Assembly (NCBI RefSeq): GCF_008692845.1
Contig: NZ_VXJW01000002.1
Coordinates: 186,001 to 250,000 of the forward strand
DNA length: 64,000 bases
Reading direction: 5' to 3'
DNA from: Salmonella enterica subsp. arizonae
GTDB lineage: Bacteria; Pseudomonadota; Gammaproteobacteria; Enterobacterales; Enterobacteriaceae
Part shown: positions 49,507-63,984 of the stretch, one piece after another
Layout: each line of letters starts with the position of its first letter
Position numbering within the stretch: the stretch's first letter is position 1
Made by a program: the position numbers and the translations under genes
The notes under the pieces: model-generated
What the model was told of the DNA's origin: nothing
What the model saw: only the letters and a program-made list of their open reading frames with translations
The model's database searches: none

Positions 49507-50231
49507 TGATTACCCTGAAAAATGTTTCAAAATGGTATGGTCACTTTCAGGTGCTGACCGATTGTTCAACAGAAGTGAAAAAAGGCGAAGTGGTAGTGGT
49601 CTGCGGCCCATCAGGTTCCGGTAAATCAACGCTGATTAAGACCGTCAATGGTCTGGAACCGGTGCAAAAAGGCGAAATTACCGTTAACGGCATTATTGTG
49701 AACGACAAAAAAACCGATCTGGCGAAACTCCGTTCCCGCGTGGGCATGGTATTCCAGCACTTCGAGCTGTTCCCTCACCTGTCGATCATCGAAAACCTAA
49801 CGCTGGCGCAGGTGAAAGTGCTGAAACGCGATAAAGCCGCCGCCCGCGATAAAGGGCTCAAGCTGCTTGAGCGCGTTGGGCTCTCGGCGCACGCCAATAA
49901 ATATCCCGCCCAGCTTTCCGGCGGCCAACAACAACGCGTGGCGATTGCCCGTGCGCTGTGTATGGATCCTATCGCCATGTTATTCGATGAACCCACCTCC
50001 GCGCTTGATCCAGAAATGATCAACGAGGTGCTGGACGTCATGGTCGAACTGGCCCACGAAGGCATGACCATGATGGTAGTGACACACGAAATGGGCTTTG
50101 CCCGTAAAGTGGCGAACCGGGTGATTTTTATGGATGAAGGTAAAATCGTCGAAGATTCGCCAAAAGAGGAGTTCTTCGCTAACCCCAGTTCCGATCGCGC
50201 AAAAGACTTCCTTGCGAAAATCCTGCACTAA
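49506..50231 (+). CDS. gltL: GltL, ATPase of the glutamate/aspartate transporter
   Basis: The 241-residue ABC ATPase powers GltIJK uptake. It has Walker [10 protein letters not shown] (near 36), the Q-loop [10 protein letters not shown], signature [15 protein letters not shown], Walker [14 protein letters not shown] and the switch His in VVTHEMGFA. Last gene of the operon. Confidence 0.97.
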   Translation: MITLKNVSKWYGHFQVLTDCSTEVKKGEVVVVCGPSGSGKSTLIKTVNGLEPVQKGEITVNGIIVNDKKTDLAKLRSRVGMVFQHFELFPHLSIIENLTLAQVKVLKRDKAAARDKGLKLLERVGLSAHANKYPAQLSGGQQQRVAIARALCMDPIAMLFDEPTSALDPEMINEVLDVMVELAHEGMTMMVVTHEMGFARKVANRVIFMDEGKIVEDSPKEEFFANPSSDRAKDFLAKILH

Positions 50232-50239
50232 CATTCCCG

Positions 50240-50261
50240 GCGCGCACGTCAAAGTGCGCGC
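50240..50261 (+). terminator. Hairpin after gltL
   Basis: GCGCGCAC-GTCAAA-GTGCGCGC is an 8-bp perfect GC stem 8 bases past the gltL stop. No T-run follows, so it may stabilise the 3' end more than terminate. Confidence 0.5.
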
Positions 50262-50347
50262 TATCTCACGCTTTACCTCTTCGCTTCTCGAAACGTATCC
50301 AGCCGGGCGTTAACCTTGTCACAAAGTACTACTGACAAGGAGCCACA

Positions 50348-51283
50348 ATGGCACTGCCTATTATTCTTGATTGCGATCCAGGTCATGATGACGCTATCGC
50401 CATCGTTCTCGCCCTCGCCTCCCCTGAACTGGACGTGAAAGCGATCACCTCTTCCGCTGGCAACCAGACGCCGGATAAGACGCTGCGCAACGTACTGCGA
50501 ATGCTGACGCTGCTCAAACGATCTGATATTCCTGTGGCGGGCGGCGCGGTCAAGCCTCTGATGCGCGAGCTGATAATCGCCGATAACGTTCACGGCGAAA
50601 GCGGCCTCGACGGCCCGGCGCTGCCGGAGCCGTCTTTCGCGCCGCAAAACTGCACTGCCGTAGAGCTGATGGCAAAAACCCTGCGCGAAAGCCCGCAGCC
50701 CGTCACCCTCGTCGCCACCGGCCCGCAGACCAACGTCGCGCTGTTGCTCAATAGCCATCCGGAGCTGCACGCGAAAATTGCGCGTATCGTAATCATGGGC
50801 GGCGCAATGGGCTTGGGGAACTGGACGCCTGCTGCGGAATTTAATATTTACGTCGACCCGGAAGCGGCCGAAATCGTCTTCCAGTCGGGTATTCCGGTGT
50901 TGATGGCCGGGCTGGATGTCACCCATAAAGCACAGATTCACACTGCCGATATCGAGCGCTTCCGCGCGATTGGCAACCCCATTTCCACCATTGTCGCCGA
51001 ACTGCTCGACTTCTTCCTCGAATATCATAAAGACGAAAAATGGGGATTTACCGGCGCGCCTCTGCACGATCCGTGCACCATTGCCTGGCTGCTGAAAGCG
51101 GAACTGTTTACCACCGTTGAACGTTGGGTCGGCGTGGAAACTCAGGGGAAATATACCCAGGGGATGACGGTAGTGGATTATTATTTTCTGACGGGGAATA
51201 AGCCAAACGCCACCGTAATGGTGGACGTGGATCGCGAAGGGTTTGTCGATCTGTTAGCCGAACGACTCAAATTTTACGGGTAA
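50348..51283 (+). CDS. rihA: Pyrimidine-specific ribonucleoside hydrolase RihA
   Basis: The 311-residue enzyme hydrolyses cytidine and uridine to base and ribose. The calcium/substrate site is [14 protein letters not shown] near the start; [14 protein letters not shown] and [14 protein letters not shown] carry further conserved residues. An AAGGAG site precedes the ATG. It is a single gene between gltL and the BIME. Confidence 0.96.
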   Translation: MALPIILDCDPGHDDAIAIVLALASPELDVKAITSSAGNQTPDKTLRNVLRMLTLLKRSDIPVAGGAVKPLMRELIIADNVHGESGLDGPALPEPSFAPQNCTAVELMAKTLRESPQPVTLVATGPQTNVALLLNSHPELHAKIARIVIMGGAMGLGNWTPAAEFNIYVDPEAAEIVFQSGIPVLMAGLDVTHKAQIHTADIERFRAIGNPISTIVAELLDFFLEYHKDEKWGFTGAPLHDPCTIAWLLKAELFTTVERWVGVETQGKYTQGMTVVDYYFLTGNKPNATVMVDVDREGFVDLLAERLKFYG

Positions 51284-51286
51284 TTT

Positions 51287-51375
51287 TCGCCGGATGGCGC
51301 TATCGCTAATCCGGCCTGAGGAAAGGGTATGTCGCAGGCCGCATAAGACGCAACACGTCGCCATCCGGCAAAGAT
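51287..51375. repeat. BIME between convergent rihA and ybeL
   Basis: TTCGCCGGATGGCGCTATCG with CTAATCCGGCC and GCAGGCCGCATAAGACGCAA with CGTCGCCATCCGGCAA are opposed REP units filling the whole gap. No other terminator is visible here. Confidence 0.85.
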
Positions 51376-51378
51376 AAA

Positions 51379-51852
51379 TCACGGCTCGAACGGTCTTCTC
51401 TGGAACTGGTCATGCCCGCATTTCGGGCACAGCGGCAGCACATCCGGCGTATAGACCGCTAAATGGAAGTGGCATTTCTCGCATACCAGATTGCCCAGAC
51501 CCACTACCTCTCCGCTGTGATAAACTCCGTGGTGATTGAGATCCTGAAAGACTTCACGCCACTCTAGTTGTGTTTTATCGGTAATATCCGCCAGCTCCTG
51601 CCACAGACTCTCTTTAATGACCCGCATAAAGACGCTGTCGTCCTGGCTCTCTTCGTAGCTCATGGCGAATTCTTCCAGATCGCGTCTGACGGCGCGCGTC
51701 AATTCATCCAACTCGGTCCGCGTTAACTCCCCTGTTTGCATCACACGCTGGCGCGCCTGCTCCACCAGCGCATTAATGTCGCGCTCGCCATTGCGTAAAC
51801 GCTCGCTTAATGAGGCCACCAGTTCGCGGTAATATTGAGCAACTTTGTTCAT
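51379..51852 (-). CDS. ybeL: YbeL, zinc-ribbon protein (DUF1451)
   Basis: The 157-residue protein has a helical N-terminal part (YYRELVASLSERLRNGERD, LDELTRAVRRDLEEFA), then a C-terminal zinc ribbon with CEKCHFH and CPKCGHDQF. The frame allows a GTG one codon upstream, but the ATG matches E. coli; GGGAGA lies upstream. It is two or three residues shorter than E. coli YbeL in the central ESQDDS region. Function is unknown. Confidence 0.9.
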   Translation of the reverse strand: MNKVAQYYRELVASLSERLRNGERDINALVEQARQRVMQTGELTRTELDELTRAVRRDLEEFAMSYEESQDDSVFMRVIKESLWQELADITDKTQLEWREVFQDLNHHGVYHSGEVVGLGNLVCEKCHFHLAVYTPDVLPLCPKCGHDQFQRRPFEP

Positions 51853-52042
51853 CACGTCGTCTCCCGGATCGTTAACTGCCTATAATAATAGACCTTATTT
51901 ACGTTACGCTTTGCAAGGCTGTCCACAGAGTCTGTAAATTCATGCAAGAAAATCGTAGCGCTAATTCACCGCGGAATGCGTGAAAAGCTGTTTTGGCGCG
52001 GGCGTTTGGGCTATGCTATGCGGATCTAAACACCACCTCCAA

Positions 52043-52058
52043 AGCTACATTTGTAGCT
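52043..52058 (+). promoter_or_regulatory. Leader hairpin upstream of leuS
   Basis: AGCTACA-TT-TGTAGCT is a perfect 7-bp inverted repeat with a 2-base spacer, 27 bases before the leuS ATG and just before its ribosome site. It could be an RNA hairpin or a protein-binding dyad; no known regulator is recognised. Confidence 0.5.
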
Positions 52059-52085
52059 GTATTGAAAACAGGACTACTGGCTGCC

Positions 52086-55272
<3,187 letters not shown>

Positions 55273-55273
<1 letters not shown>

Positions 55274-56304
55274 TGATCAGGTTGTATCCTGAACAACTCC
55301 GTGCGCAGCTCAAAGAAGGGCTGCGCGCGGCATATCTGCTATTGGGTAACGATCCGCTGCTGTTGCAGGAAAGTCAGGATGCCATTCGTCTGGCGGCTGC
55401 GTCGCAAGGATTCGAAGAGCACCACGCTTTTACGCTCGATCCAAGTACCGACTGGGGATCGCTTTTCTCACTTTGCCAGGCGATGAGCCTGTTCGCCAGT
55501 CGTCAAACGTTGGCGCTGCAACTGCCGGAAAACGGGCCTAACGCGGTAATGAATGAGCAACTCGCCACGCTGATCGGTCTACTGCATGAAGACCTGCTGT
55601 TAATCGTGCGCGGAAATAAGCTCACCAAAGCGCAGGAAAACGCCGCCTGGTACGCCGCGCTGGCAGACCGGAGCGTTCAGGTCAGTTGTCAGACGCCGGA
55701 GCAGGCGCAGCTTCCCCGCTGGGTTGCCGCCAGAGCGAAAGCACAGAATTTGCAACTGGATGACGCCGCGAACCAACTGTTGTGCTATTGCTATGAGGGC
55801 AATCTGTTGGCGCTGGCGCAGGCGCTGGAACGACTGTCGCTGCTTTGGCCTGACGGTAAGTTAACGCTTCCTCGCGTGGAGCAGACCGTCAATGACGCCG
55901 CCCACTTTACCCCTTTCCACTGGGTGGATGCGTTACTGATGGGGAAAAGCAAACGCGCGCTGCATATCCTGCAACAGCTACGCCTTGAAGGCAGCGAGCC
56001 GGTCATTCTGCTGCGGACCCTCCAGCGAGAGCTGCTGCTACTGGTAAATCTCAAACGTCAGTCCGCGCATACGCCGTTACGCGCGCTGTTTGATAAGCAC
56101 CGGATCTGGCAAAACCGCCGCCCCATGATCGGCGACGCGTTGCAGCGTCTCCATCCTGCACAGCTTCGCCAGGCCGTGCAGTTACTGACGCGTACAGAAA
56201 TTACGCTCAAACAGGATTATGGTCAGTCGGTATGGGCAGAGCTTGAAGGGCTATCGCTCCTGCTCTGCCATAAGGCGCTGGCAGACGTATTTATTGATGG
56301 GTGA
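55273..56304 (+). CDS. holA: DNA polymerase III delta subunit
   Basis: The 343-residue clamp-loader subunit opens the beta clamp. The clamp-binding region lies in [20 protein letters not shown] (near 60-80), and [20 protein letters not shown] is typical of the middle domain. It does not keep an ATP-binding motif, as expected for delta. Length equals E. coli HolA (343). It lies one base from nadD, so they are probably co-translated. Confidence 0.96.
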
Positions 56305-56305
56305 T

Positions 56306-56947
56306 ATGAAATCGTTACAGGCTTTATTCGGCGGCACCTTTGATCCGGTGCATTATGGACATCTTAAACCTGTTGAAACGCTGGCGAATCTGATCGGCTT
56401 ATCGCGGGTGATTATTATGCCTAACAATGTGCCGCCGCATCGCCCCCAGCCGGAAGCCTCCAGCGCGCAGCGTAAATATATGCTGGAGCTGGCTATCGCC
56501 GATAAGCCGCTTTTTACGCTGGATGAACGCGAGCTACAGCGAAACGCGCCCTCTTACACTGCGCAAACGCTGAAAGCATGGCGCGAAGAACAGGGTCCCG
56601 AAGCGCCGCTGGCGTTTATTATCGGCCAGGACTCGCTGCTTAACTTCCCCACCTGGCATGATTACGACACCATCCTTGATAACACTCACCTGATCGTTTG
56701 TCGTCGTCCCGGCTACCCCCTTGAAATGACGCAGGCGCAACACCAGCAGTGGCTGGAACAGCATCTGACCCATACGCCGGACGATCTGCACCAGTTGCCA
56801 GCCGGTAAAATTTACCTGGCGGAAACGCCCTGGCTTAATATCTCCGCAACCCTCATCCGCGAACGGCTGGAAAAAGGCGAATCCTGCGACGATCTGTTGC
56901 CGGAAAACGTGCTGAACTACATCAATCAGCAGGGGTTATACCGGTAA
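56306..56947 (+). CDS. nadD: Nicotinate-mononucleotide adenylyltransferase NadD
   Basis: The 213-residue enzyme makes deamido-NAD from nicotinate mononucleotide and ATP. It has [12 protein letters not shown] near the start and [11 protein letters not shown] (ISxTxxR type) near the end. The ATG at 56306 matches E. coli, though a second ATG at 56297 is in frame inside holA. Its 3' end overlaps the convergent cobD end by 26 bases. Confidence 0.97.
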
Positions 56948-58016
56948 GCACATTGCGCAGCGCCGAAAGCAGACGCTCGTTTTGCGCAGTGCTGCGTATC
57001 GCCACACGATAATAGCGGCTGTCCAGCCCCGGGTAGTTAGCGCAGCTACGGATTAAAATCCGCTGCGTCAGCAACCGTCGCTGCAGGTCAATATCCTCTC
57101 GCTCACAGCGTAACAACAGATAGTTTGCCCGCCCGGGATAGACCGTCAGCAGGGGGAGCTGACAAAGCGCCTGATAAAACCGGGCGCCCTCCTCCCGTAA
57201 CCAATGCCAGGTCGCCTGTTGCCAGGCACTATCCTGTAACGCTACCTCACCGGCAAGCGCCGCCAGCGCGTTCACCGACCACGGCATTTGTTGGCGACGC
57301 ATCCGCGCCACCGCCGCGTCATCGCTATTGACGAGATATCCCAACCGCAGGCCGGGAATGGCATAAAATTTGGTCAGCGAACGCAGCACCCAGATATGCG
57401 GATTATCTTTAAGAGCAGGAATAAAGCCCGCCTCATGCGGAATAAAATCGATAAACGCCTCATCCAGGATCAGGTTAATGTTCAGCGATTTGCAGCGTTC
57501 GGCAATGGCCTGTAATAACTGCCGCTCCGGCAGCAGGCCGGTAGGATTATTGGGCGTACACAGAAACAGGCAGTCCAGATCGGGCGTCAACGCCTCAAGA
57601 ATGGCATCGGTAAGCTGCCAGCCATCCGCTTCGCGTAGAGACCAACGACGAATTTCACAGCCAATTTGCGCCAGCGCCCGGCCATACTCCGCGAAACCTG
57701 GCGTGACAATCATTGCACGACGCGGTTTAAGGCCGCTCGCCACGGTAAAGATTGACTCCGTCTCGCCATTTCCCGCCAGTATCCACGATGCCGGCACCTG
57801 ATGATGACGCGCCAGAGCCTGGCGCAGATGAAAATAATCGGCGTCCGGGTAGCGCTCAATACAGTCCAGATTGTCGATAAGCGCGCGTTTCACGCTGACA
57901 GGCATACCCAGCGGATTAATGTTTGCGCTAAAATCCAGTAACTGGTCAGGCGAGATGCCCAGCACCGTCGCGGCTTCCCGAATGTTACCGCCATGCGCGC
58001 TGTTGAATAACGCCAT
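56922..58016 (-). CDS. cobD: CobD, L-threonine-O-3-phosphate decarboxylase
   Basis: The 364-residue PLP enzyme makes (R)-1-amino-2-propanol O-2-phosphate, the linker of the cobalamin nucleotide loop. It is an aminotransferase-fold protein: [39 protein letters not shown] and the PLP Lys in [17 protein letters not shown] (near 216). GGAGG precedes the ATG. It is absent from E. coli K-12, and its place between nadD and cobC is a Salmonella mark. It is divergent from cobC. Confidence 0.97.
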
Positions 58017-58112
58017 TATGCCTCCGACCAAAAAACGCTATTTTAGTGAAAAAACGTTGCGCAATCAGGGCCATTATCATGTTTTGCGCATTTAACCATC
58101 ATGAGGGATACC

Positions 58113-58721
58113 ATGCGATTGTGGCTGGTGCGTCATGGCGAAACCGAGGCCAATGTCGCCGGGTTGTATAGCGGACATGCTCCCACGCCGTTAACGGAAA
58201 AAGGGATTGGCCAGGCGAAAACGCTACATACCTTATTGCGCCACGCGCCATTTGACAGGGTATTGCGCAGCGAACTGGAGCGCGCGCGCCATACCGCCCG
58301 ACTCATACTGGAGGGCCGGGATACGCGGCAACACATCTTACCTGAGCTTAATGAGATGTACTTCGGCGACTGGGAAATGCGCCATCACCGCGACCTCACC
58401 CGTGAAGATGCTGAAAGCTATGCCGCCTGGTGTACGGACTGGCAGAATGCGGTTCCGACCAATGGCGAGGGTTTTCAGGCTTTTACCCGGCGCGTAGAGC
58501 GCTTTATCTCGCGACTCGACGCGTTCAGCGATTGCCAGAACCTGCTGATCGTCAGCCATCAGGGCGTACTCAGCCTGTTGATTGCCCGTCTGCTTGCAAT
58601 GCCCGCCGCCTCGCTATGGCATTTCCGGGTAGAACAGGGATGCTGGAGCGCAATCGACATATGCGAAGGGTTCGCCACCCTAAAAGTATTAAATAGTCGT
58701 GCCGTCTGGCGGCCTGAGTGA
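58113..58721 (+). CDS. cobC: CobC, adenosylcobalamin/alpha-ribazole phosphatase
   Basis: The 202-residue histidine phosphatase removes phosphate late in cobalamin nucleotide-loop assembly. The catalytic motif is LVRHGETEAN (His9 region), with HARHT-type SELERARHTARL and IVSHQGVLSLL holding the second His. GAGGGA precedes the ATG at 58113; four upstream codons are in frame but less likely. The 96-base gap to cobD has no cobalamin riboswitch. Confidence 0.96.
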   Translation: MRLWLVRHGETEANVAGLYSGHAPTPLTEKGIGQAKTLHTLLRHAPFDRVLRSELERARHTARLILEGRDTRQHILPELNEMYFGDWEMRHHRDLTREDAESYAAWCTDWQNAVPTNGEGFQAFTRRVERFISRLDAFSDCQNLLIVSHQGVLSLLIARLLAMPAASLWHFRVEQGCWSAIDICEGFATLKVLNSRAVWRPE

Positions 58722-59367
<646 letters not shown>

Positions 59368-59370
59368 TGC

Positions 59371-59838
59371 GTGAAGCTGCAACTTGTCGCTGTCGGCACG
59401 AAGATGCCCGACTGGGTTCAAACGGGATTTACGGAATATCTGCGTCGTTTTCCGAAAGATATGCCCTTTGAGCTGATCGAAATCCCTGCGGGCAAACGCG
59501 GCAAGAACGCGGATATCAAACGCATTCTCGACAAAGAGGGCGAGCAGATGCTGGCCGCCGCCGGTAAGAATCGCATTGTTACCCTGGATATTCCAGGCAA
59601 GCCGTGGGATACGCCGCAGTTAGCCAATGAGCTGGATCGCTGGAAACAGGACGGGCGCGACGTCAGTTTGCTGATTGGCGGACCGGAAGGATTATCTCCC
59701 GCCTGCAAAGCGGCAGCGGAACAGAGTTGGTCGCTCTCGGCGTTAACGCTCCCTCACCCGCTGGTTCGGGTTCTGGTCGCGGAGAGTTTGTACCGGGCGT
59801 GGAGCATCACAACCAACCACCCTTATCACCGTGAGTGA
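59371..59838 (+). CDS. rlmH: RlmH, 23S rRNA pseudouridine-1915 N3-methyltransferase
   Basis: The 155-residue SPOUT methyltransferase modifies m3-psi1915 in helix 69 of 23S rRNA. The knotted SAM site lies in [12 protein letters not shown] and [20 protein letters not shown], with the C-terminal NHPYHRE. It begins with GTG. The grouping of two ribosome factors with the cell-shape genes is conserved in enterobacteria. Confidence 0.97.
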   Translation: MKLQLVAVGTKMPDWVQTGFTEYLRRFPKDMPFELIEIPAGKRGKNADIKRILDKEGEQMLAAAGKNRIVTLDIPGKPWDTPQLANELDRWKQDGRDVSLLIGGPEGLSPACKAAAEQSWSLSALTLPHPLVRVLVAESLYRAWSITTNHPYHRE

Positions 59839-59868
59839 TCGTGAAGTCTTGAGAAGATTAAGCAGCGG

Positions 59869-61770
59869 ATGAAACGACAAAATTCTTTTCGTGACTATAC
59901 GGCTGAGTCCGCACTGTTTGTGCGTCGGGCGCTGGTCGCCTTTTTGGGTATTTTGCTGCTGACCGGCGTACTGATCGCCAATTTGTATAATCTGCAAATC
60001 CTCCGTTTTACCGATTACCAGACCCGCTCGAACGAAAACCGTATCAAGCTGGTGCCAATTGCGCCAAGCCGCGGGATAATCTACGACCGTAACGGCATTC
60101 CCCTTGCGCTGAACCGCACTATCTATCAGATTGAAATGATGCCGGAAAAAGTGGATAACGTTCAGCAAACGCTGGATGCGCTACGCAGCGTGGTCGATTT
60201 AAACGATGACGATATTGCCGCTTTTAAAAAAGAGCGTGCCCGCTCGCATCGTTTTACCTCTATCCCGGTAAAAACGAACCTGACGGAAGTGCAGGTCGCG
60301 CGCTTTGCCGTCAACCAGTACCGTTTTCCGGGCGTTGAAGTAAAAGGCTATAAACGCCGCTATTATCCATACGGATCGGCGCTGACTCACGTCATCGGCT
60401 ACGTATCGAAAATCAATGATAAAGACGTCGAGCGTCTCGACAGAGAGAATAAACTGGCGAACTACGCCGCCACCCATGATATCGGCAAGCTGGGCATTGA
60501 ACGCTACTATGAAGATATTCTGCATGGGCAAACTGGTTATGAAGAGGTTGAAGTCAACAACCGCGGTCGCGTTATTCGCCAGCTCAAAGAGGTGCCGCCG
60601 CAGGCAGGACACGATATCTACCTGACGCTGGATCTCAAATTACAGCAGTATATTGAAACGCTGCTGGCAGGCAGCCGCGCGGCGGTGATTGTCACCGATC
60701 CGCGTACCGGCGGCGTGCTATCGCTGGTATCCATGCCAAGTTACGACCCTAATCTTTTCGTGGACGGCATCTCCAGCAAAGATTACTCCGGGCTGCTTAA
60801 CGATCCGAACACGCCATTAGTGAACCGCGCGACTCAGGGGGTCTACCCACCCGCTTCTACCGTTAAGCCTTACGTCGCCGTATCGGCGTTAAGCGCTGGC
60901 GTCATCACCCGTAGTACCAGTCTTTTCGACCCAGGCTGGTGGCAGTTGCCGGGATCTGAAAAACGCTACCGCGACTGGAAAAAATGGGGCCACGGCCATC
61001 TGAACGTCACCAAATCCCTTGAAGAGTCGGCGGATACCTTCTTCTATCAGGTCGCCTATGACATGGGGATCGATCGCCTGTCAGAATGGATGGGGAAGTT
61101 TGGCTATGGTCACTACACCGGAATTGATCTCGCAGAAGAGCGTTCTGGCAATATGCCAACCCGCGAGTGGAAACAAAAACGCTATAAAAAACCGTGGTAT
61201 CAGGGCGATACGATTCCGGTAGGCATCGGCCAGGGCTACTGGACAGCGACGCCGATTCAGATGAGTAAGGCGCTGATGATCCTTATTAACGACGGCGTAG
61301 TTAAAGTCCCGCACCTGTTAATGAGCACCGCGGAAAACGGTAAACAGGTGCCATGGGTACAGCCGCATGAGCCGCCGGTGGGCGATATCCACTCCGGATA
61401 CTGGGAAATTGCGAAAGATGGCATGTACGGCGTCGCCAACCGTCCCAACGGTACGGCGCATAAATATTTTGCCAGCGCGCCCTATAAAATCGCAGCGAAA
61501 TCGGGCACCGCGCAGGTCTTTGGCCTGAAGGCCAACGAAACGTACAATGCGCATAAAATCGCCGAACGCCTGCGAGACCATAAATTGATGACCGCCTTTG
61601 CGCCGTATAACAATCCCCAGGTCGCCGTCGCGATCATCCTTGAAAACGGCGGCGCAGGCCCGGCAGTAGGCACGATCATGCGCCAAATCCTTGATCACAT
61701 CATGCTGGGCGACAACAACACCCATTTGCCTGCGGAAAACCCGGTGGTTGCAGCGGCGGAGGACCAATAA
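59869..61770 (+). CDS. mrdA: Penicillin-binding protein 2
   Basis: The 633-residue class B PBP is the transpeptidase of the elongasome. It has one N-terminal membrane anchor ([20 protein letters not shown], about residues 24-43), a dimerisation/pedestal domain, and the transpeptidase domain: [11 protein letters not shown] with Ser330, ESADTFFYQ as SxN region and [11 protein letters not shown] as KSG motif. It works with RodA, encoded next, after 2 bases. Confidence 0.98.
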   Translation: MKRQNSFRDYTAESALFVRRALVAFLGILLLTGVLIANLYNLQILRFTDYQTRSNENRIKLVPIAPSRGIIYDRNGIPLALNRTIYQIEMMPEKVDNVQQTLDALRSVVDLNDDDIAAFKKERARSHRFTSIPVKTNLTEVQVARFAVNQYRFPGVEVKGYKRRYYPYGSALTHVIGYVSKINDKDVERLDRENKLANYAATHDIGKLGIERYYEDILHGQTGYEEVEVNNRGRVIRQLKEVPPQAGHDIYLTLDLKLQQYIETLLAGSRAAVIVTDPRTGGVLSLVSMPSYDPNLFVDGISSKDYSGLLNDPNTPLVNRATQGVYPPASTVKPYVAVSALSAGVITRSTSLFDPGWWQLPGSEKRYRDWKKWGHGHLNVTKSLEESADTFFYQVAYDMGIDRLSEWMGKFGYGHYTGIDLAEERSGNMPTREWKQKRYKKPWYQGDTIPVGIGQGYWTATPIQMSKALMILINDGVVKVPHLLMSTAENGKQVPWVQPHEPPVGDIHSGYWEIAKDGMYGVANRPNGTAHKYFASAPYKIAAKSGTAQVFGLKANETYNAHKIAERLRDHKLMTAFAPYNNPQVAVAIILENGGAGPAVGTIMRQILDHIMLGDNNTHLPAENPVVAAAEDQ

Positions 61771-61772
61771 TC

Positions 61773-62885
61773 ATGACGGATAATCCGAACAAAAAAACCT
61801 TCTGGGATAAAATTCATATCGATCCCACGATGCTACTCATTCTGCTGGCGTTACTGGTTTACAGCGCGTTGGTCATCTGGAGCGCCAGCGGCCAGGACAT
61901 CGGCATGATGGAGCGTAAAATCGGTCAGATTGCGATGGGGCTGGTGGTCATGGTGGTGATGGCGCAGATCCCGCCGCGCGTGTATGAAGGCTGGGCGCCC
62001 TATCTCTATATCATTTGTATTATTCTGCTGGTCGCCGTTGATGCCTTCGGCGCCATATCCAAAGGCGCGCAGCGCTGGCTCGATCTGGGGATTGTTCGTT
62101 TTCAGCCTTCGGAAATAGCCAAAATCGCCGTGCCACTGATGGTCGCCCGCTTTATTAACCGCGACGTCTGTCCGCCCTCGCTGAAAAATACCGCCATCGC
62201 CCTGGTATTAATTTTTATGCCTACCCTACTGGTCGCCGCCCAGCCGGACCTGGGGACGTCTATTCTGGTCGCTCTTTCTGGTCTTTTTGTCCTATTTTTA
62301 TCTGGCCTGAGCTGGCGTTTAATTGGCGTCGCCATTGTATTGATCGCTGCATTTATTCCTATTTTGTGGTTCTTCCTGATGCACGATTACCAGCGCCAGC
62401 GCGTCATGATGCTACTTGACCCAGAGACCGATCCGCTTGGCGCGGGCTATCATATTATTCAGTCTAAAATCGCTATTGGCTCAGGCGGCCTGCGCGGTAA
62501 AGGCTGGCTGCATGGCACCCAGTCGCAACTGGAGTTTTTACCCGAACGCCATACCGATTTTATCTTCGCGGTACTGGCGGAAGAGCTCGGTCTGGTGGGC
62601 ATCCTGATTCTGCTCGCGCTCTATATTTTGCTAATAATGCGCGGTTTGTGGATTGCCGCCAGAGCGCAAACGACATTTGGTCGCGTGATGGCTGGCGGAT
62701 TAATGTTAATATTATTCGTTTATGTCTTCGTAAATATTGGTATGGTGAGCGGTATTCTGCCTGTGGTTGGAGTACCTTTACCCCTGGTCAGCTACGGGGG
62801 CTCCGCACTGATTGTGCTGATGGCCGGGTTCGGGATTGTGATGTCGATCCACACCCACAGAAAAATGTTGTCGAAAAGCGTATAA
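61773..62885 (+). CDS. mrdB: RodA, SEDS peptidoglycan glycosyltransferase
   Basis: The 370-residue inner-membrane polymerase has about ten helices and makes glycan strands for elongation with PBP2. [33 protein letters not shown] and [16 protein letters not shown] (catalytic Asp region) are SEDS signatures, as is [11 protein letters not shown] near the end. The gene follows mrdA directly and rlpA begins 10 bases later. Confidence 0.98.
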   Translation: MTDNPNKKTFWDKIHIDPTMLLILLALLVYSALVIWSASGQDIGMMERKIGQIAMGLVVMVVMAQIPPRVYEGWAPYLYIICIILLVAVDAFGAISKGAQRWLDLGIVRFQPSEIAKIAVPLMVARFINRDVCPPSLKNTAIALVLIFMPTLLVAAQPDLGTSILVALSGLFVLFLSGLSWRLIGVAIVLIAAFIPILWFFLMHDYQRQRVMMLLDPETDPLGAGYHIIQSKIAIGSGGLRGKGWLHGTQSQLEFLPERHTDFIFAVLAEELGLVGILILLALYILLIMRGLWIAARAQTTFGRVMAGGLMLILFVYVFVNIGMVSGILPVVGVPLPLVSYGGSALIVLMAGFGIVMSIHTHRKMLSKSV

Positions 62886-62895
62886 GGGGTGCGCA

Positions 62896-63984
62896 ATGCG
62901 TAAGCAGTTGCCTGTAATCTGCGTCGCGGCAGGGATAGTACTACTCGCGGCATGTACTAATGACGGCGGTCAGCAGCAAACCACCGTCGCGCCGCAGCCT
63001 GCGGTATGTAATGGTCCGGTGGTGGAAATCAGCGGAGCGGAACCGCGTTATGAACCTCTGAATCCAACCGCAAATCAGGATTATCAGCGTGACGGTAAAA
63101 GTTATAAAATCGTTCAGGACCCGTCCCGCTTTAGCCAGGCTGGCCTGGCCGCTATTTATGATGCGGAGCCTGGCAGTAATTTAACCGCCTCGGGGGAGAT
63201 GTTCGATCCGATGCAACTTACCGCCGCTCATCCGACACTGCCTATCCCCAGCTATGCGCGAATCACCAACCTGGCCAACGGTCGCATGATCGTCGTGCGT
63301 ATTAACGATCGCGGCCCCTATGGCACCGATCGGGTCATCTCCCTGTCCCGCGCGGCGGCGGATCGTCTGAATACCTCGAATAATACTAAAGTACGGATTG
63401 ACCCCATTATCGTGGCGCCGGATGGGTCGCTCTCCGGCCCGGGAATGGCCTGTACTACGGTGGCGAAACAGACCTACGCTCTGCCTCCCCGGCCTGATTT
63501 AAGCGGCGGAATGGGAAGCGTCTCTTCAACGCCTGCGCAGCCGCAAGGCGACGTTTTTCCGGTCAGCAATTCCACTCTGAAAAGTGACGATACTACCGGC
63601 GCGCCGGTGAGCGGCAGCGGCTTCCTCGGCGCGCCGACCACGCTGGCGCCTGGCGTGCTGGAAGATAGCGAACCAACGCCAGTCTCCGCGCCAGTTAGCG
63701 CGCCTGCCGCAACAGCTCCCGTTTCTGCCCCGGTTAGCGCGCCTGCCGCAACGGCGAGCGGTCGTTTCGTCGTCCAGGTCGGCGCCGTCAGCGATCAAAC
63801 GCGCGCGCAGCAGTACCAGCAGCGTTTAAGCCAACAGTTCAGTGTACCAGGCCGCGTAATGCAAAACGGCGCGGTCTGGCGTATTCAACTGGGGCCGTTT
63901 GCCAGTAAAACGGAAGCCAGCGCGTTACAGCAACGTTTGCAAACAGAAGCACAATTACAGTCCTTTATCGCCAGCGCGCAGTAA
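62896..63984 (+). CDS. rlpA: RlpA, septal-ring outer-membrane lipoprotein
   Basis: The 362-residue lipoprotein has a signal with lipobox LAAC (Cys20), a double-psi beta-barrel domain (about 75-165: GLAAIYDAEPGSNLTASGEM, RMIVVRINDRGPYG with the conserved Asp), a low-complexity Pro/Ala/Ser linker, and a C-terminal SPOR domain (about 285-360: GRFVVQVGAVSDQTRAQQY) that binds denuded glycans at the septum. In Pseudomonas the homologue is a lytic transglycosylase. The linker has a 13-residue tandem duplication. Confidence 0.96.
   Translation: MRKQLPVICVAAGIVLLAACTNDGGQQQTTVAPQPAVCNGPVVEISGAEPRYEPLNPTANQDYQRDGKSYKIVQDPSRFSQAGLAAIYDAEPGSNLTASGEMFDPMQLTAAHPTLPIPSYARITNLANGRMIVVRINDRGPYGTDRVISLSRAAADRLNTSNNTKVRIDPIIVAPDGSLSGPGMACTTVAKQTYALPPRPDLSGGMGSVSSTPAQPQGDVFPVSNSTLKSDDTTGAPVSGSGFLGAPTTLAPGVLEDSEPTPVSAPVSAPAATAPVSAPVSAPAATASGRFVVQVGAVSDQTRAQQYQQRLSQQFSVPGRVMQNGAVWRIQLGPFASKTEASALQQRLQTEAQLQSFIASAQ
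63682..63759 (+). repeat. 39-bp tandem duplication in the rlpA linker
   Basis: Two 39-base units (63682-63720, 63721-63759) each encode VSAPVSAPAATA plus one residue. Within them GTTAGCGCGCCTGCCGCAAC is identical, the rest differs at several third positions, so the duplication is not very recent. Each unit itself contains a doubled VSAP. Confidence 0.92.

Noticed and set aside
58017-58112. Cobalamin riboswitch between cobD and cobC
   Set aside because: The gap is only 96 bases and has none of the conserved B12-box sequence.
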